The notes beneath the pieces were generated by a model. It did not search any database. It was not told the origin of the DNA and saw nothing but the letters and a program-made list of their open reading frames with translations. Shown one piece after another: positions 1 to 6,873 of a stretch of DNA of 12,720 bases (the stretch's first letter is position 1; each line of letters begins with the position of its first letter). A program made the translations under genes and the position numbers. Source of the stretch: CAZOWW01 sp964583765 (GTDB lineage Bacteria; Actinomycetota; Actinomycetes; Actinomycetales; Kineosporiaceae); assembly GCA_964583765.1 (NCBI GenBank), contig CAZOWW010000151.1, positions 1 through 12,720 of the forward strand. The letters are read 5' to 3'.

Positions 1-1
1 G

Positions 2-445
2 GCGGTAGGCCCGGTATGTCAATGAGCCCGCGGCAGCGCCAGCTCCCCCGCGGGAACCGACCTCACCCTTCTTCCCGGTGGGCCGGCTGGGTCGAGCGCC
101 GCCTGGGCGTTGGGTGTCGGTGGCGAGGACCCGGGACAGCGCCTTCGCGGTGTCCCGGCACTTCGCGAAGTAGGCGCTGTCGACGCCACGGGTGTTGAGC
201 GCCTCGACAGCCAACGCGGCTGCCGCACCCGCAGCCTGATCACTCGCGGGGGCGCCCGGGTAGGTCTGGGGCAGGCCGAACTTCACCAGGTCACCGGCGT
301 CGTACCAGCCACCGGACAGGTCGCTGAACCCGTCGCCGTCCACGTCGAACACCTTCTGGTGGGTGCGGACCGGGGTCTGCGGGAAATGGTGCAGGGCAGG
401 GTCCCCGCGGACACCAACGGGATCCGGCTGTCGGCGGGATCGGAG
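2..445 (-). pseudogene. GH9 cellulase remnant, internally deleted and cut by window edge
   Basis: Read right to left, the frame opens after a TGA at 446-448 and stays open to the window edge. It encodes RGDPAL, then DLSGGWYDAGDLVKFGLP, then SDQAAGAAAALAVEAL and YFAKCRDTAKAL. These match three ordered blocks of glycoside hydrolase family 9 endoglucanases: the WRGDSxL region, the DLTGGWYDAGDHVKFGLP motif whose two aspartates form the catalytic base site, and the later SExAAALAAAS...YA..L..A..LY helix. In intact GH9 proteins roughly 100 residues separate the second and third blocks; here they are joined directly, so I infer an in-frame deletion. The usual His after DAGD is Leu. From about position 118 to the edge the translation no longer resembles GH9. 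No signal peptide, linker or start codon is visible upstream. An inactive relic is the best reading; a divergent short paralogue is less likely. Confidence 0.62.
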
Positions 446-452
446 TCACCCC

Positions 453-587
453 GCCACCCACGATCTGACCGTGTTCGCCCGCACGGACGAGTTCGGTCTG
501 GTCGTGGCCGGTCAGCGTCTCGTGCGAGCTCGCACGGAAGTTGAGGGGCCAGGTCCGGACCCCCGGCTGCGCACCGAGCTCATCCTG
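453..587 (+). pseudogene. Possible ISL3-type transposase N-terminal scrap
   Basis: This plus-strand stretch has strongly GC-biased third positions and encodes DLTVFARTDEFGLVVAGQRL, followed by a degenerate tail ending RLRTELIL. It resembles from memory the start of actinobacterial ISL3-family transposases, which begin with a FARxDELGLxVxGQ-like segment before the Cys-rich zinc-binding region. Only about 20 residues look convincing. The zinc-binding cysteines and the DDE core are absent, and I see no terminal inverted repeat or target duplication. It sits between the GH9 relic and the end of the 997-aa gene, where a broken insertion sequence could explain the rearrangement. It could also be a chance open frame. 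Confidence 0.3.
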
Positions 588-593
588 ATGGGA

Positions 594-3587
594 TCACGAC
601 GGCAGCACGATGCTTTCCGCAATTCCATCCACGATCGGCGCCAACGTGTCGTACCCCACCGAGCCGTTGCCGTCACCGATGATCACTAGAGTCCCCCCGG
701 AACCGGTCGGGAACAGGTAGGCGATCTCGTGAATCCCGGCGCCCAGGGGATGATCTGCGGTAGTGATCAGCTCCAACCGGTAGCGGGGCTTCGCGTCCGT
801 GCCGAGGTTGCGCTGCGTCACGAGCTTGTACGTGCCACTCGTGTAGTCGGCGAGGGACTTGTTGATGCCGTCGTCGGACTTGAACACGACGATCGGGGTC
901 ATCACCTCCGAGTCCTCGTCCAACACAACCGGCCGGACGTCGAACGCCGCACACTCCCACTCGGGGAATTTCCCGTCAGCGGCGTACCACCCTGCCGGGA
1001 ACGTGACTTTCCACCCGTACTTCTTGGACACACACTGCTGGGAGGTCGCGCCCGCGGGGGTCGACGGGGAAACTCCCGCGGTGGCCGATGCCGAAACTCC
1101 GGTGGGGATCGACGGGGAAACTTCCGCGGGGGTCGATGCGGAAACTCCGGTCGTGGTCGATGCGGAGGCTGACGTCTCTCCTGCGCTCCCGGATGGGGTC
1201 GGGGACGCTTGGGCCGTCGAAGGAGCAACCGTCTCCGGTGATGGTGAAGAGGGCTGAGTGGCTGCGACCGGCGATTCACCTGCCTCCGTGTCGGTGACGT
1301 CCCCGGCCCGGCTCCACATCACCCCGGACGTCGCGACGACACCGAGCACAATCACGGTCGCGGCGATCGCCGTCGCGATTCCCCGGCCCAGCACAGGTTG
1401 CGCCGCGACTCTGGACATCGGAAGGAATGAGAGCGCCACCACCGCTGCGCCCAGCAATACCGCGACGAAGAGCGCGATCAGCAATCGCGTGGTCGTCGGG
1501 CCGGGCTCCGCCAACAGGCTGATCTGACGAGACGGGATCACCTTCCCGTCCGCGTCGGTGAGAGCGCGGGTGACGTCGGTGGCGACGCCGGGCCTGGTGA
1601 GATCCAGTACGAGTTTCGTCCCGGCCCTGACCTTCGGTTCCCAGGTCGTCATCTTGCCGGTCCTGGTGTCCAGCCGCACCACGTGCGCGGTACCGGACGC
1701 GGAGCCGAGCAACGTCATCTTGACCGGCTCCGACGCCAGAGCCGTCAGCCCCATCGTGTACGTGCCGTTCCCCTCCGGTGCGACGACCACCGGACGGGAC
1801 GGATTACCGATCAGCACTCCATGCTGTTGGTCCAACACCATGGTCTCGCCGTTCACCTCGATCACGGCATTGACCGGGGAGTGAATCCCGATGACCTGTA
1901 GATCCTCCGGGGTGTACCCACCCTGTTGCCGTTGGTCCAGGCTGACGGTGTCCCCGGCCATATCGGAGTACGGGTTAGTCTTGGTGTCGTCGAACAGCTG
2001 CATCGGCGTCGCCGGGTTGGCCAGCTTCCACAACAGGTCCGCCAGGTTCACGCCCCAGACGTTGACGCAGTACTTCTCTGGATCCGGCGCCTGCTTGCCG
2101 TTCGTGTCCAGCAGCTCCCGATACAGCTGCTCACCCCAGTTCGCGTACTCGCTGTACCCCAGCCCACCGGGCCAGAGTCCTTTCCCGGCGAGGTTGATCA
2201 ACATTTCCCGGAGTCGCTTCGCCTCGGGGGAGATCATCCCGGTGCCGCTGCCGAGGAGAATGAGCGGCACCGTGAGCTTGGCGCTCGCCACGCCGGCGGC
2301 GACGCCGAGGTACGACGCGATCGAGGAGCCACCCCGGATGATGGCGTCGCTCCACCAGTTGATCCCGTCCGCCGACTCCAGCCGGAAGTGCATGGTGCCG
2401 AACAGGTGATACCACTCCCCGGCGTTGCGAGTGATGTTGTCGGCGGCATTGGCGGGGTTGGGGTCATGTTGGATCTCGGCGACGTACTTGGTGAAGAAGG
2501 ACGGGTCCTTCTTCACCCCGAAGACATCATCGCCGCCTCCCCGCCCCAACGCTTTCAGCGTGTTGTGAGCCAGGAGGGTTGCCCGACGCGCGTCGCCGCC
2601 CGTCTGCCCCAGCGCCAAGGAGAGGACCTGACCGGGGGTGAGTTTCGCTCCGGAGCTGGTCGCCTTCGCTGCGATGGCCTGGGCGAGACGTGCTTCACCG
2701 GCGTCGGGTGGAAGTTGCGTCCCGGAGTTGTACAGTCCGCCGGAGTCGGTGCTCGACGAGATATTCTTGATCTTCTTCACGTCGATCTTGGCCGGATCAG
2801 TGAATGACCACCGGGAGATGGACCTGGGATCGGACTGGAACCCGTTCGGGAACAACCAGTACCACGCCGTGTCCAGCGGCGGGATATTGGAGGCGGAGAC
2901 GGTGATCTTCTGATTGGCCAGTGCGTTCTGGATATCAGCGGCCAGCGCCGCCTGGTCCCAACGCAGTCTGGACGCGTCCCCGCTCTTGACGTCAAACATC
3001 CCGGTCATCCCGGCCGCTTCCGGGCAGATCGGTTGAGGACCGGTCAGTGAGATCGAGATCGCCGGAGGGCCGCCGCACACCCAGTCACCGCAGTTGCGAA
3101 GACCGAGACTGATCGACCCGGTCGGGGCGACCTTGGGCACGTCCACGGCGACGTTGAACGACTCCGAGACCGTGACTCCGGTATCTCCGCCGGAGATGGT
3201 CTTGGAGCCGCCCTCCTTGGGGTACTTGTACTCGCCGTGCGCATCCCCGGCAGAGACGTTGGCACCGAACGACAGGTAGGTGACGAGATTCTTGCCCATC
3301 TCGAAGTGGAACGACCCGGAGACCACGAGTTTCTGGCCGGTGATCTGGCCGGTGTAGTTGCCTGTCGGCTTGCCGTCCGCCCCTTTCTCCGGGGTGATGT
3401 CGGCGCCGGAGACGGAGAAGTCCACGTACATATCCGGTTGTCCGATGCGTTCCGTCCGCATGCCGACCAGGGCCGCGCCGGGGGCGCCCAGGCGTTGGGC
3501 GGCGAGAGCAGATGAACCGGTCGAGACCACGATCATCGCGGAGAGGACAACCGTCGTGGTCAACCTGTGAGAGTTGAGGTTCATCAT
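594..3587 (-). CDS. Large membrane-anchored surface protein, unknown function (997 aa)
   Basis: Family not recognised. Residues about 8-30 form a signal peptide (hydrophobic core, then SSALAA). Residues 31-695 would be extracellular, with Cys166, 171, 188 and 507 and a Trp-rich segment at 390-415 (EWYHLFGTMHF, INWWSDAII). Transmembrane helices lie at 701-723 and 737-757, separated by a short basic loop. A Ser/Thr/Pro linker (770-850) contains four 8-residue repeats. The last domain (852-995, Cys852 and Cys879) begins YGWKVTFPAGWYAA, reminiscent of PsbP/Mog1-like secreted domains. Both large parts should therefore lie outside the membrane. ATG at 3587 overlaps the upstream TGA as ATGA; a second ATG at 3584 is equally placed behind GAGGG at 3592-3596. 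Upstream in-frame sequence belongs to the preceding gene, so a longer form is rejected. I infer an envelope role from topology and operon partners only. Confidence 0.88.
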   Translation of the reverse strand: MMNLNSHRLTTTVVLSAMIVVSTGSSALAAQRLGAPGAALVGMRTERIGQPDMYVDFSVSGADITPEKGADGKPTGNYTGQITGQKLVVSGSFHFEMGKNLVTYLSFGANVSAGDAHGEYKYPKEGGSKTISGGDTGVTVSESFNVAVDVPKVAPTGSISLGLRNCGDWVCGGPPAISISLTGPQPICPEAAGMTGMFDVKSGDASRLRWDQAALAADIQNALANQKITVSASNIPPLDTAWYWLFPNGFQSDPRSISRWSFTDPAKIDVKKIKNISSSTDSGGLYNSGTQLPPDAGEARLAQAIAAKATSSGAKLTPGQVLSLALGQTGGDARRATLLAHNTLKALGRGGGDDVFGVKKDPSFFTKYVAEIQHDPNPANAADNITRNAGEWYHLFGTMHFRLESADGINWWSDAIIRGGSSIASYLGVAAGVASAKLTVPLILLGSGTGMISPEAKRLREMLINLAGKGLWPGGLGYSEYANWGEQLYRELLDTNGKQAPDPEKYCVNVWGVNLADLLWKLANPATPMQLFDDTKTNPYSDMAGDTVSLDQRQQGGYTPEDLQVIGIHSPVNAVIEVNGETMVLDQQHGVLIGNPSRPVVVAPEGNGTYTMGLTALASEPVKMTLLGSASGTAHVVRLDTRTGKMTTWEPKVRAGTKLVLDLTRPGVATDVTRALTDADGKVIPSRQISLLAEPGPTTTRLLIALFVAVLLGAAVVALSFLPMSRVAAQPVLGRGIATAIAATVIVLGVVATSGVMWSRAGDVTDTEAGESPVAATQPSSPSPETVAPSTAQASPTPSGSAGETSASASTTTGVSASTPAEVSPSIPTGVSASATAGVSPSTPAGATSQQCVSKKYGWKVTFPAGWYAADGKFPEWECAAFDVRPVVLDEDSEVMTPIVVFKSDDGINKSLADYTSGTYKLVTQRNLGTDAKPRYRLELITTADHPLGAGIHEIAYLFPTGSGGTLVIIGDGNGSVGYDTLAPIVDGIAESIVLPS
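1053..1148 (-). repeat. Four tandem 24-bp repeats encoding an 8-residue linker unit
   Basis: The motif gaaact recurs at 1069, 1093, 1117 and 1141, exactly 24 bases apart. In the 997-aa protein this gives four copies of [GE]VS[AP]S[TIA][PT][AT] (residues 814-845) in the extracellular Ser/Thr/Pro linker. The copies differ at several bases, so they are not a recent amplification. The frame is preserved, so copy-number change would alter linker length without breaking the protein. Confidence 0.85.
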
Positions 3588-4369
3588 GCATCCCTCACGA
3601 TCTTGTCCAGATGGACGTATCCCGTTCCGCCCTGCCCGTCCTGGGCGATCACCCAACCTGGCGCAAGTCCGACGGCGAGGTACCGCTGGCCGGGCTGAAG
3701 GAGAGAGATCGCGTTGACACCGTCCGAGGCGAACAACGGTTCTGCGATCTCGACCCGGAACCAGAACGAGGTCGATGGAGATTCGGGAGGCCGTTGGGGC
3801 GTCACCGGGACCGAGGCCGCGACAGCCGGGGTCGCAGCTGGAGGAGCTGTCGGCGGCTGAGGAGGGAGCGGTTCCGCAGATTGATCCTGGATGCCGTGCT
3901 GAACTACGGGCTGGGTTCGAGGGACCTGATCGGGATCGACCTGGTCGACCGGCCTCGGCGGCCCGGCGGATGTCAGACTCCAGGTCGCGGTCGTCAACAC
4001 TGATGTGGCCCCGATCAGCGCCGCCACCTGTCCGTACCCACGAGTCGCCTCGCCCCAATTATCCAGCGCGTAGAAGGCGATCCCGACGACCGTGAGGGCT
4101 GCGATCGCAATGGCGATCAGTGCGTGAGGAGCAGCCCCGAAGTTCTTGCGCACCCGCATCGCGACGTCCACGCCGACGGCGGCGAGCACGACCAGACTCA
4201 TTGTCAGGGTCGGGAACAGTCCGTTTGCCGTCGGGGTTGCCGACCGACCCGACGCGCTCCACCACGGCAGCGCGAGTGCGACCAACGCGGCGACGCTACC
4301 GAACAACGCCGTTGCCATGACGATGAGTCTGGGTCGCCGAACCTGGCCGACGTCAGCTGGTTGGGTCAC
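3584..4369 (-). CDS. Four-helix membrane protein with C-terminal SH3-like domain, unknown function (261 aa)
   Basis: Family not recognised. With GTG at 4369 as start, hydrophobic helices lie near residues 15-36, 52-71, 80-101 and 114-133. Basic segments RRPR (11-14) and MRVRK (71-75) suggest a cytoplasmic N-terminus and, with four helices, a cytoplasmic C-terminus. A Pro/Ala-rich linker (135-200) leads to a compact beta-rich domain at 202-258 (FWFRVEIAEPLF, ISLLQPGQRYLAVG, GTGYVHLDKIV) that looks like an SH3-type fold. The GTG is preferred because GGGGG at 4376-4380 lies six bases upstream; a TTG at 4384 would add five residues but put this motif inside the gene. The start overlaps the upstream small gene's stop as GTGA, and its own stop overlaps the next start as ATGA, so the three proteins are probably made together. 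Confidence 0.85.
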   Translation of the reverse strand: MTQPADVGQVRRPRLIVMATALFGSVAALVALALPWWSASGRSATPTANGLFPTLTMSLVVLAAVGVDVAMRVRKNFGAAPHALIAIAIAALTVVGIAFYALDNWGEATRGYGQVAALIGATSVLTTATWSLTSAGPPRPVDQVDPDQVPRTQPVVQHGIQDQSAEPLPPQPPTAPPAATPAVAASVPVTPQRPPESPSTSFWFRVEIAEPLFASDGVNAISLLQPGQRYLAVGLAPGWVIAQDGQGGTGYVHLDKIVRDA

Positions 4370-4536
4370 TGCGATCCCCCACAATGATCGACTTCTTCAA
4401 CTGTGTTCGATTCATCTCGGTGAAGTTGACGGTAATCGATCTTGGGTCGAGCGTCTTTGGGGTACCGAAGTACTACTACGGTTCTTCCGTCCACGAGAGT
4501 GGCCCTGACAAAATCGTCCGCCACACGTCCAACCAT
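4366..4536 (-). CDS. Small soluble protein heading the operon; start uncertain
   Basis: Family not recognised. From ATG at 4536 the product is 56 aa (MVGRVADDFVRATLVDG..., ending HCGGSQ), and its TGA overlaps the GTG start of the 261-aa membrane protein by GTGA. The same frame stays open upstream to the TGA at 4660-4662. Codons from 4537 to about 4635 have the GC-rich third positions expected of coding DNA and read NPEFWKGDRGAPANNRGR, DWWRTAGPHELYS. No ATG, GTG or TTG lies in that part; an ATC at 4633-4635 with GGA nine bases upstream is the only start-like position I see, giving about 90 aa. There is no hydrophobic segment, so it should be cytoplasmic. Either the gene uses a rare start or its 5' end is damaged. 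Confidence 0.6.
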   Translation of the reverse strand: MVGRVADDFVRATLVDGRTVVVLRYPKDARPKIDYRQLHRDESNTVEEVDHCGGSQ

Positions 4537-4750
4537 AGAGTAGAGCTCGTGGGGTCCCGCGGTACGCCACCAGTCCCTCCGGCCTCGGTTGTTCGCCGGT
4601 GCGCCGCGGTCGCCCTTCCAGAACTCCGGATTGATTGTGTTTAGTCCGTTTCGGGCAGGTCAGCCGGTTTGCCGGGCATTCTTCCGGCACCGCACCTGTC
4701 GCAAACACCGGACCGCCCCGGCCACGCGTTCCCGGGCGGCGGTGAGGAGT

Positions 4751-4785
4751 CCCGGTGGGGCCGGGCCTGACTCGGCCCCACCGGG
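4751..4785 (-). terminator. Perfect 13-bp hairpin after the orphan CBM2 gene
   Basis: CCCGGTGGGGCCG at 4751-4763 pairs perfectly with 4773-4785 around a 9-base loop. It lies about 55 bases past the CBM2 stop on the minus strand and before the three-gene operon, so it would isolate that operon from upstream transcription. No clear T-run follows, as is common in high-GC actinobacteria. Confidence 0.65.
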
Positions 4786-4840
4786 GTGATTCCACTGCCT
4801 GGCACCGCCAGGCCGGGTACTTCAGCTGGGCCAGGCCTTA

Positions 4841-5158
4841 TCAGCCCTGTGCGCAGCCGAGCGTCGGGGTGGCGGCGCTGCCGTTGCCGATGAAACCGAA
4901 GGTGGTCGAGGTACCGGCAGTCAGGTTGCCGTTGTAGGCGGCGTTGCTGATCTGGTTCGTGCCGTTCTGTACGCCGTTCCAGACCTGGTTGAGGCTCTGC
5001 CCGGACGGCCACGTCAGGGTCACCGTCCAGCCGGTGAGGGCCGAACTGCCGGCGGTCACCGTCACCTCAGCCTGGAAGCCGCCCGTCCAGGAGCCGATCG
5101 TCCGGTAGCCGGCCGAGCAGGCGCCCGACGACGTCCCCTGGCTCGTGGTCCCGGTCGG
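4841..5158 (-). pseudogene. Orphan C-terminal CBM2 cellulose-binding module, 5' truncated
   Basis: The frame encodes a complete family 2 carbohydrate-binding module of 92 residues, from Cys (codon at 5117-5119, CSAGYRTIGSWTGGFQAEVT) to GCAQG and a stop at 4841. It has the two terminal cysteines that form the family disulfide and the conserved tryptophans in SWTGGF, TGWTV and QVWNG used for cellulose binding. Just upstream is the end of a Thr/Ser linker (TGTTSQGTSSGA), after which the frame runs antisense into an unrelated metalloprotease. The catalytic domain, linker and signal peptide are missing. GTG at 5065 is an internal start only. The module probably once closed a secreted hydrolase; the GH9 relic at the left edge is one possible source, but that link is speculation. 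Confidence 0.78.
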
Positions 5159-5160
5159 GG

Positions 5161-5733
5161 ACCGTCCGCGTGTTCTGGCTGAAGCCCACCGATGTGGCCT
5201 ACGACCAGCGCTACCCGGACGGCATCACCACGGTGATGTACGAGGCCCAGCGTTACTACAGGCAGGAGCTCGGAAAGACCTTCAAGCTCAACAGCGTGGT
5301 GGTCGAGGTGGTCAACGGCGATCACGACCGGAACTGGTACATCACGAACGGCTGCACCACCAGCGACCATTACTGGTGCGTGGTCTTCAACATGCAGAAC
5401 GAGCTGATCCGCCGATTGGGTCTGAAGTCGCCGGACAGCCGGTTGGTCAACGTCGGTGAAATCAGTGCTGAGGAGGTGAACCAGTCCGGCGGCGGCGGCT
5501 GGGCCCTGCTCAGCGGGCCTGACGCTGACGGTGCGGCCGGCATCAACGGCGCCATGAACCGGTGGTAAGGAGGCATGGTGCACGAACTCGGGCACGCCTT
5601 CGGCCTGCCGGACTCCACGAGCACCGACGGGACGCCGATGTCCGCCTCCTTCTACAGCTACCCGAACGTGCACTTCAGCGAGAGCCAGAAGACCGGCATC
5701 CTGAACGGCCCCTACGGCAGCTTCTTCAGCTGA
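5161..5733 (+). pseudogene. Zinc metalloprotease remnant: 5' truncated with in-frame stop before HELGH
   Basis: The plus-strand frame reads TVRVFWLKPTDVAYDQRYPDG and continues to NRW, then TAA at 5566-5568, then in the same frame GGMVHELGHAFGLPD (5569 onward) and TPMSASFYSYP, ending ...GPYGSFFS at a TGA (5731-5733). HELGHxxGLPD is a zinc-binding HExxHxxG motif with a possible Asp third ligand, and TPM fits a metzincin-type Met-turn. The family looks like secreted actinobacterial metalloproteases; I cannot assign a MEROPS family. No signal peptide or start lies upstream: GTG at 5170 is internal to conserved-looking sequence and the reading abuts the inverted CBM2 fragment. One base change (TAC or a similar codon to TAA) would explain the stop. 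It is most likely dead, unless the stop is read through. Confidence 0.72.
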
Positions 5734-5802
5734 CCGTTCCTGCCGCGTGCACACCCCCGCGCGGGAGTTGAGGATCAGAAGGCCTTGAGGCCCGGATGGC
5801 TT

Positions 5803-5840
5803 CGGGGGGCTTGGTCGTGTTTCGCCGGATCAAGCCCCCG
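5803..5840 (+). terminator. Possible hairpin terminator after the metalloprotease relic
   Basis: CGGGGGGCTTG at 5803-5813 pairs with CAAGCCCCCG at 5831-5840, with one bulged G and a 17-base loop. It lies 70 bases after the metalloprotease stop. It has no T-run and could serve either strand. Confidence 0.3.
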
Positions 5841-5921
5841 AGGCGCGCTCCGGGCACGACAGCTCCCCGCGCTGTGCCAGGACAAGATCCATCCGCTGCC
5901 GCCCACCGAGGAGACGATTCC

Positions 5922-5990
5922 GGACAGTCGACCTCCTTCGGCTTCGTCGCGAACGGGACCGCCAGTTCGCCGTCGATCAGCTGCACCATC
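5922..5990 (+). pseudogene. CBM2 C-terminal scrap
   Basis: About 22 codons on the plus strand read GQSTSFGFVANGTASSPSIS then CTIA, which is the end of a family 2 carbohydrate-binding module (GxSTSFGFxxNGT...C). The following codons (PAPSSSPNGTP) look like the start of a Pro/Ser linker. The first 75 or so residues of the module, with its tryptophans, are absent, and the upstream frame is not CBM2-like. It is a second piece of broken hydrolase DNA. The rest of 5734-6084 shows nothing else I can assign. Confidence 0.6.
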
Positions 5991-6084
5991 GCCCCCGCCC
6001 CGTCCTCGTCGCCGAACGGCACTCCGACCATCGCCGCGATCAAGATCTGGCTCGTGGCATCGTCCGGGAACCGTCAGGCACGGC

Positions 6085-6702
6085 TCAGTCCGGGCCCGTG
6101 GAGCCTCGGGGTGCGCGCAAGCCGAAATGCCGCAACTCGAGCCCGGCCAGTGCCTCCACGACGAGCTGGTCGCCACGTCGCCATCCCGCCACGGGATCTG
6201 CGTCGATCCTGGCCAACCGACGCAACGGCCGGTTGGCAAGAGCTCGCAGCGCGAGCAGGTCCTGTCCGGCTCTCCCCTTCCGTAGCGCGGCTGCCGCGCG
6301 GGCGCGCCGATACCGGCGCAGCCGCAGCGGTAGCCAGCAGAACAGCACCAGGCAGACCGGCACGAACAGCAGCAGCAGGGCCAGGGCCCAGGCGAGTTCG
6401 TGCACGATGTGCTGCTGCTGGCGGCCCGCGTCGGCCAGTGACCGCGCAGCGTCCGCTGCCCGGTTGAACGGCTTGGACATCTCCCCGCCCACGACTGGCA
6501 CGCGGCCGACCCCTGACCCGGCATCGGACAGGCCGCCAGACATCTCGTTCCCGGCGCCCTCCATCCGCTGCCCCAGAACCCCGAGCTTCTCCGTGAGGTC
6601 GTAGAGCTTGATCGCCAGCCAGACCCAGAACCAGATCCAGGCCACCACGAGGACGTCGGTGAGGACCAGCCACACCCGTTTACCCGATATTTCCCTATAC
6701 AT
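6085..6702 (-). CDS. Conserved actinobacterial two-helix membrane protein, unknown function (205 aa)
   Basis: Transmembrane helices lie at residues 11-34 (WLVLTDVLVVAWIWFWVWLA) and 103-126 (LAWALALLLLFVPVCLVLF). Between them is a Gly/Ser-rich loop of about 68 residues containing VPVVGGEMSKPFNRAADAAR, likely outside; a basic C-terminal part follows (LPLRLRRYRRAR, LLALRALANRPLRRLARI), likely cytoplasmic. This layout matches a widespread actinobacterial membrane protein with no assigned role, recalled from memory. ATG at 6702 is chosen because the only much longer start (6795) lies inside the terminator hairpin just upstream and its extra residues are low-complexity. No good ribosome-binding site precedes 6702; GTG at 6708 is an alternative. 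It is separated from the next upstream gene by a terminator, so it probably has its own promoter. Confidence 0.8.
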   Translation of the reverse strand: MYREISGKRVWLVLTDVLVVAWIWFWVWLAIKLYDLTEKLGVLGQRMEGAGNEMSGGLSDAGSGVGRVPVVGGEMSKPFNRAADAARSLADAGRQQQHIVHELAWALALLLLFVPVCLVLFCWLPLRLRRYRRARAAAALRKGRAGQDLLALRALANRPLRRLARIDADPVAGWRRGDQLVVEALAGLELRHFGLRAPRGSTGPD

Positions 6703-6759
6703 CCGCACAGGTCGTGATGTGCCCGTCCGGCGGCCTGTCAACACCTGGGGTTCGCTCGC

Positions 6760-6796
6760 CGTGCCCGCGGGAGGCGAAGACCCTCCCGCGGGCACG
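6760..6796 (-). terminator. Perfect 15-bp hairpin after the zinc-ribbon membrane protein gene
   Basis: Arms 6760-6774 (CGTGCCCGCGGGAGG) and 6782-6796 are perfectly complementary with a 7-base loop. It lies about 80 bases past the stop of the 222-aa gene on the minus strand and ends that transcription unit before the 205-aa gene. Confidence 0.75.
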
Positions 6797-6873
6797 ACAC
6801 AAACCCACGGTGAGCTGCGGCGCCGTTCCCTGACCTCGCCCAGATCAAGGTGTCCGCTCCGCGGACGGACCGG

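Noticed and set aside
110..544. 144-codon plus-strand frame at the left edge
   Set aside because: Antisense to the GH9-like frame, without protein-like character.
1053..1148. CRISPR-like array
   Set aside because: Repeats are contiguous 24-bp units with no spacers and lie within a coding linker.
3588..4058. 157-residue N-terminal extension of the 997-aa frame
   Set aside because: It overlaps the coding region of the 261-aa membrane protein, is Arg/Ser/Pro-rich, and lies upstream of a clear signal peptide with an ATGA-coupled start.
4412..4795. 127-codon minus-strand frame across the operon leader
   Set aside because: It runs through the 4751-4785 terminator and has poorer third-position bias than the frame that couples to the 261-aa gene.
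6703..6795. 31-residue extension of the two-helix membrane protein
   Set aside because: It begins inside a perfect 15-bp terminator hairpin and is Gly/Pro/Thr-rich; the natural start is just before the first helix.
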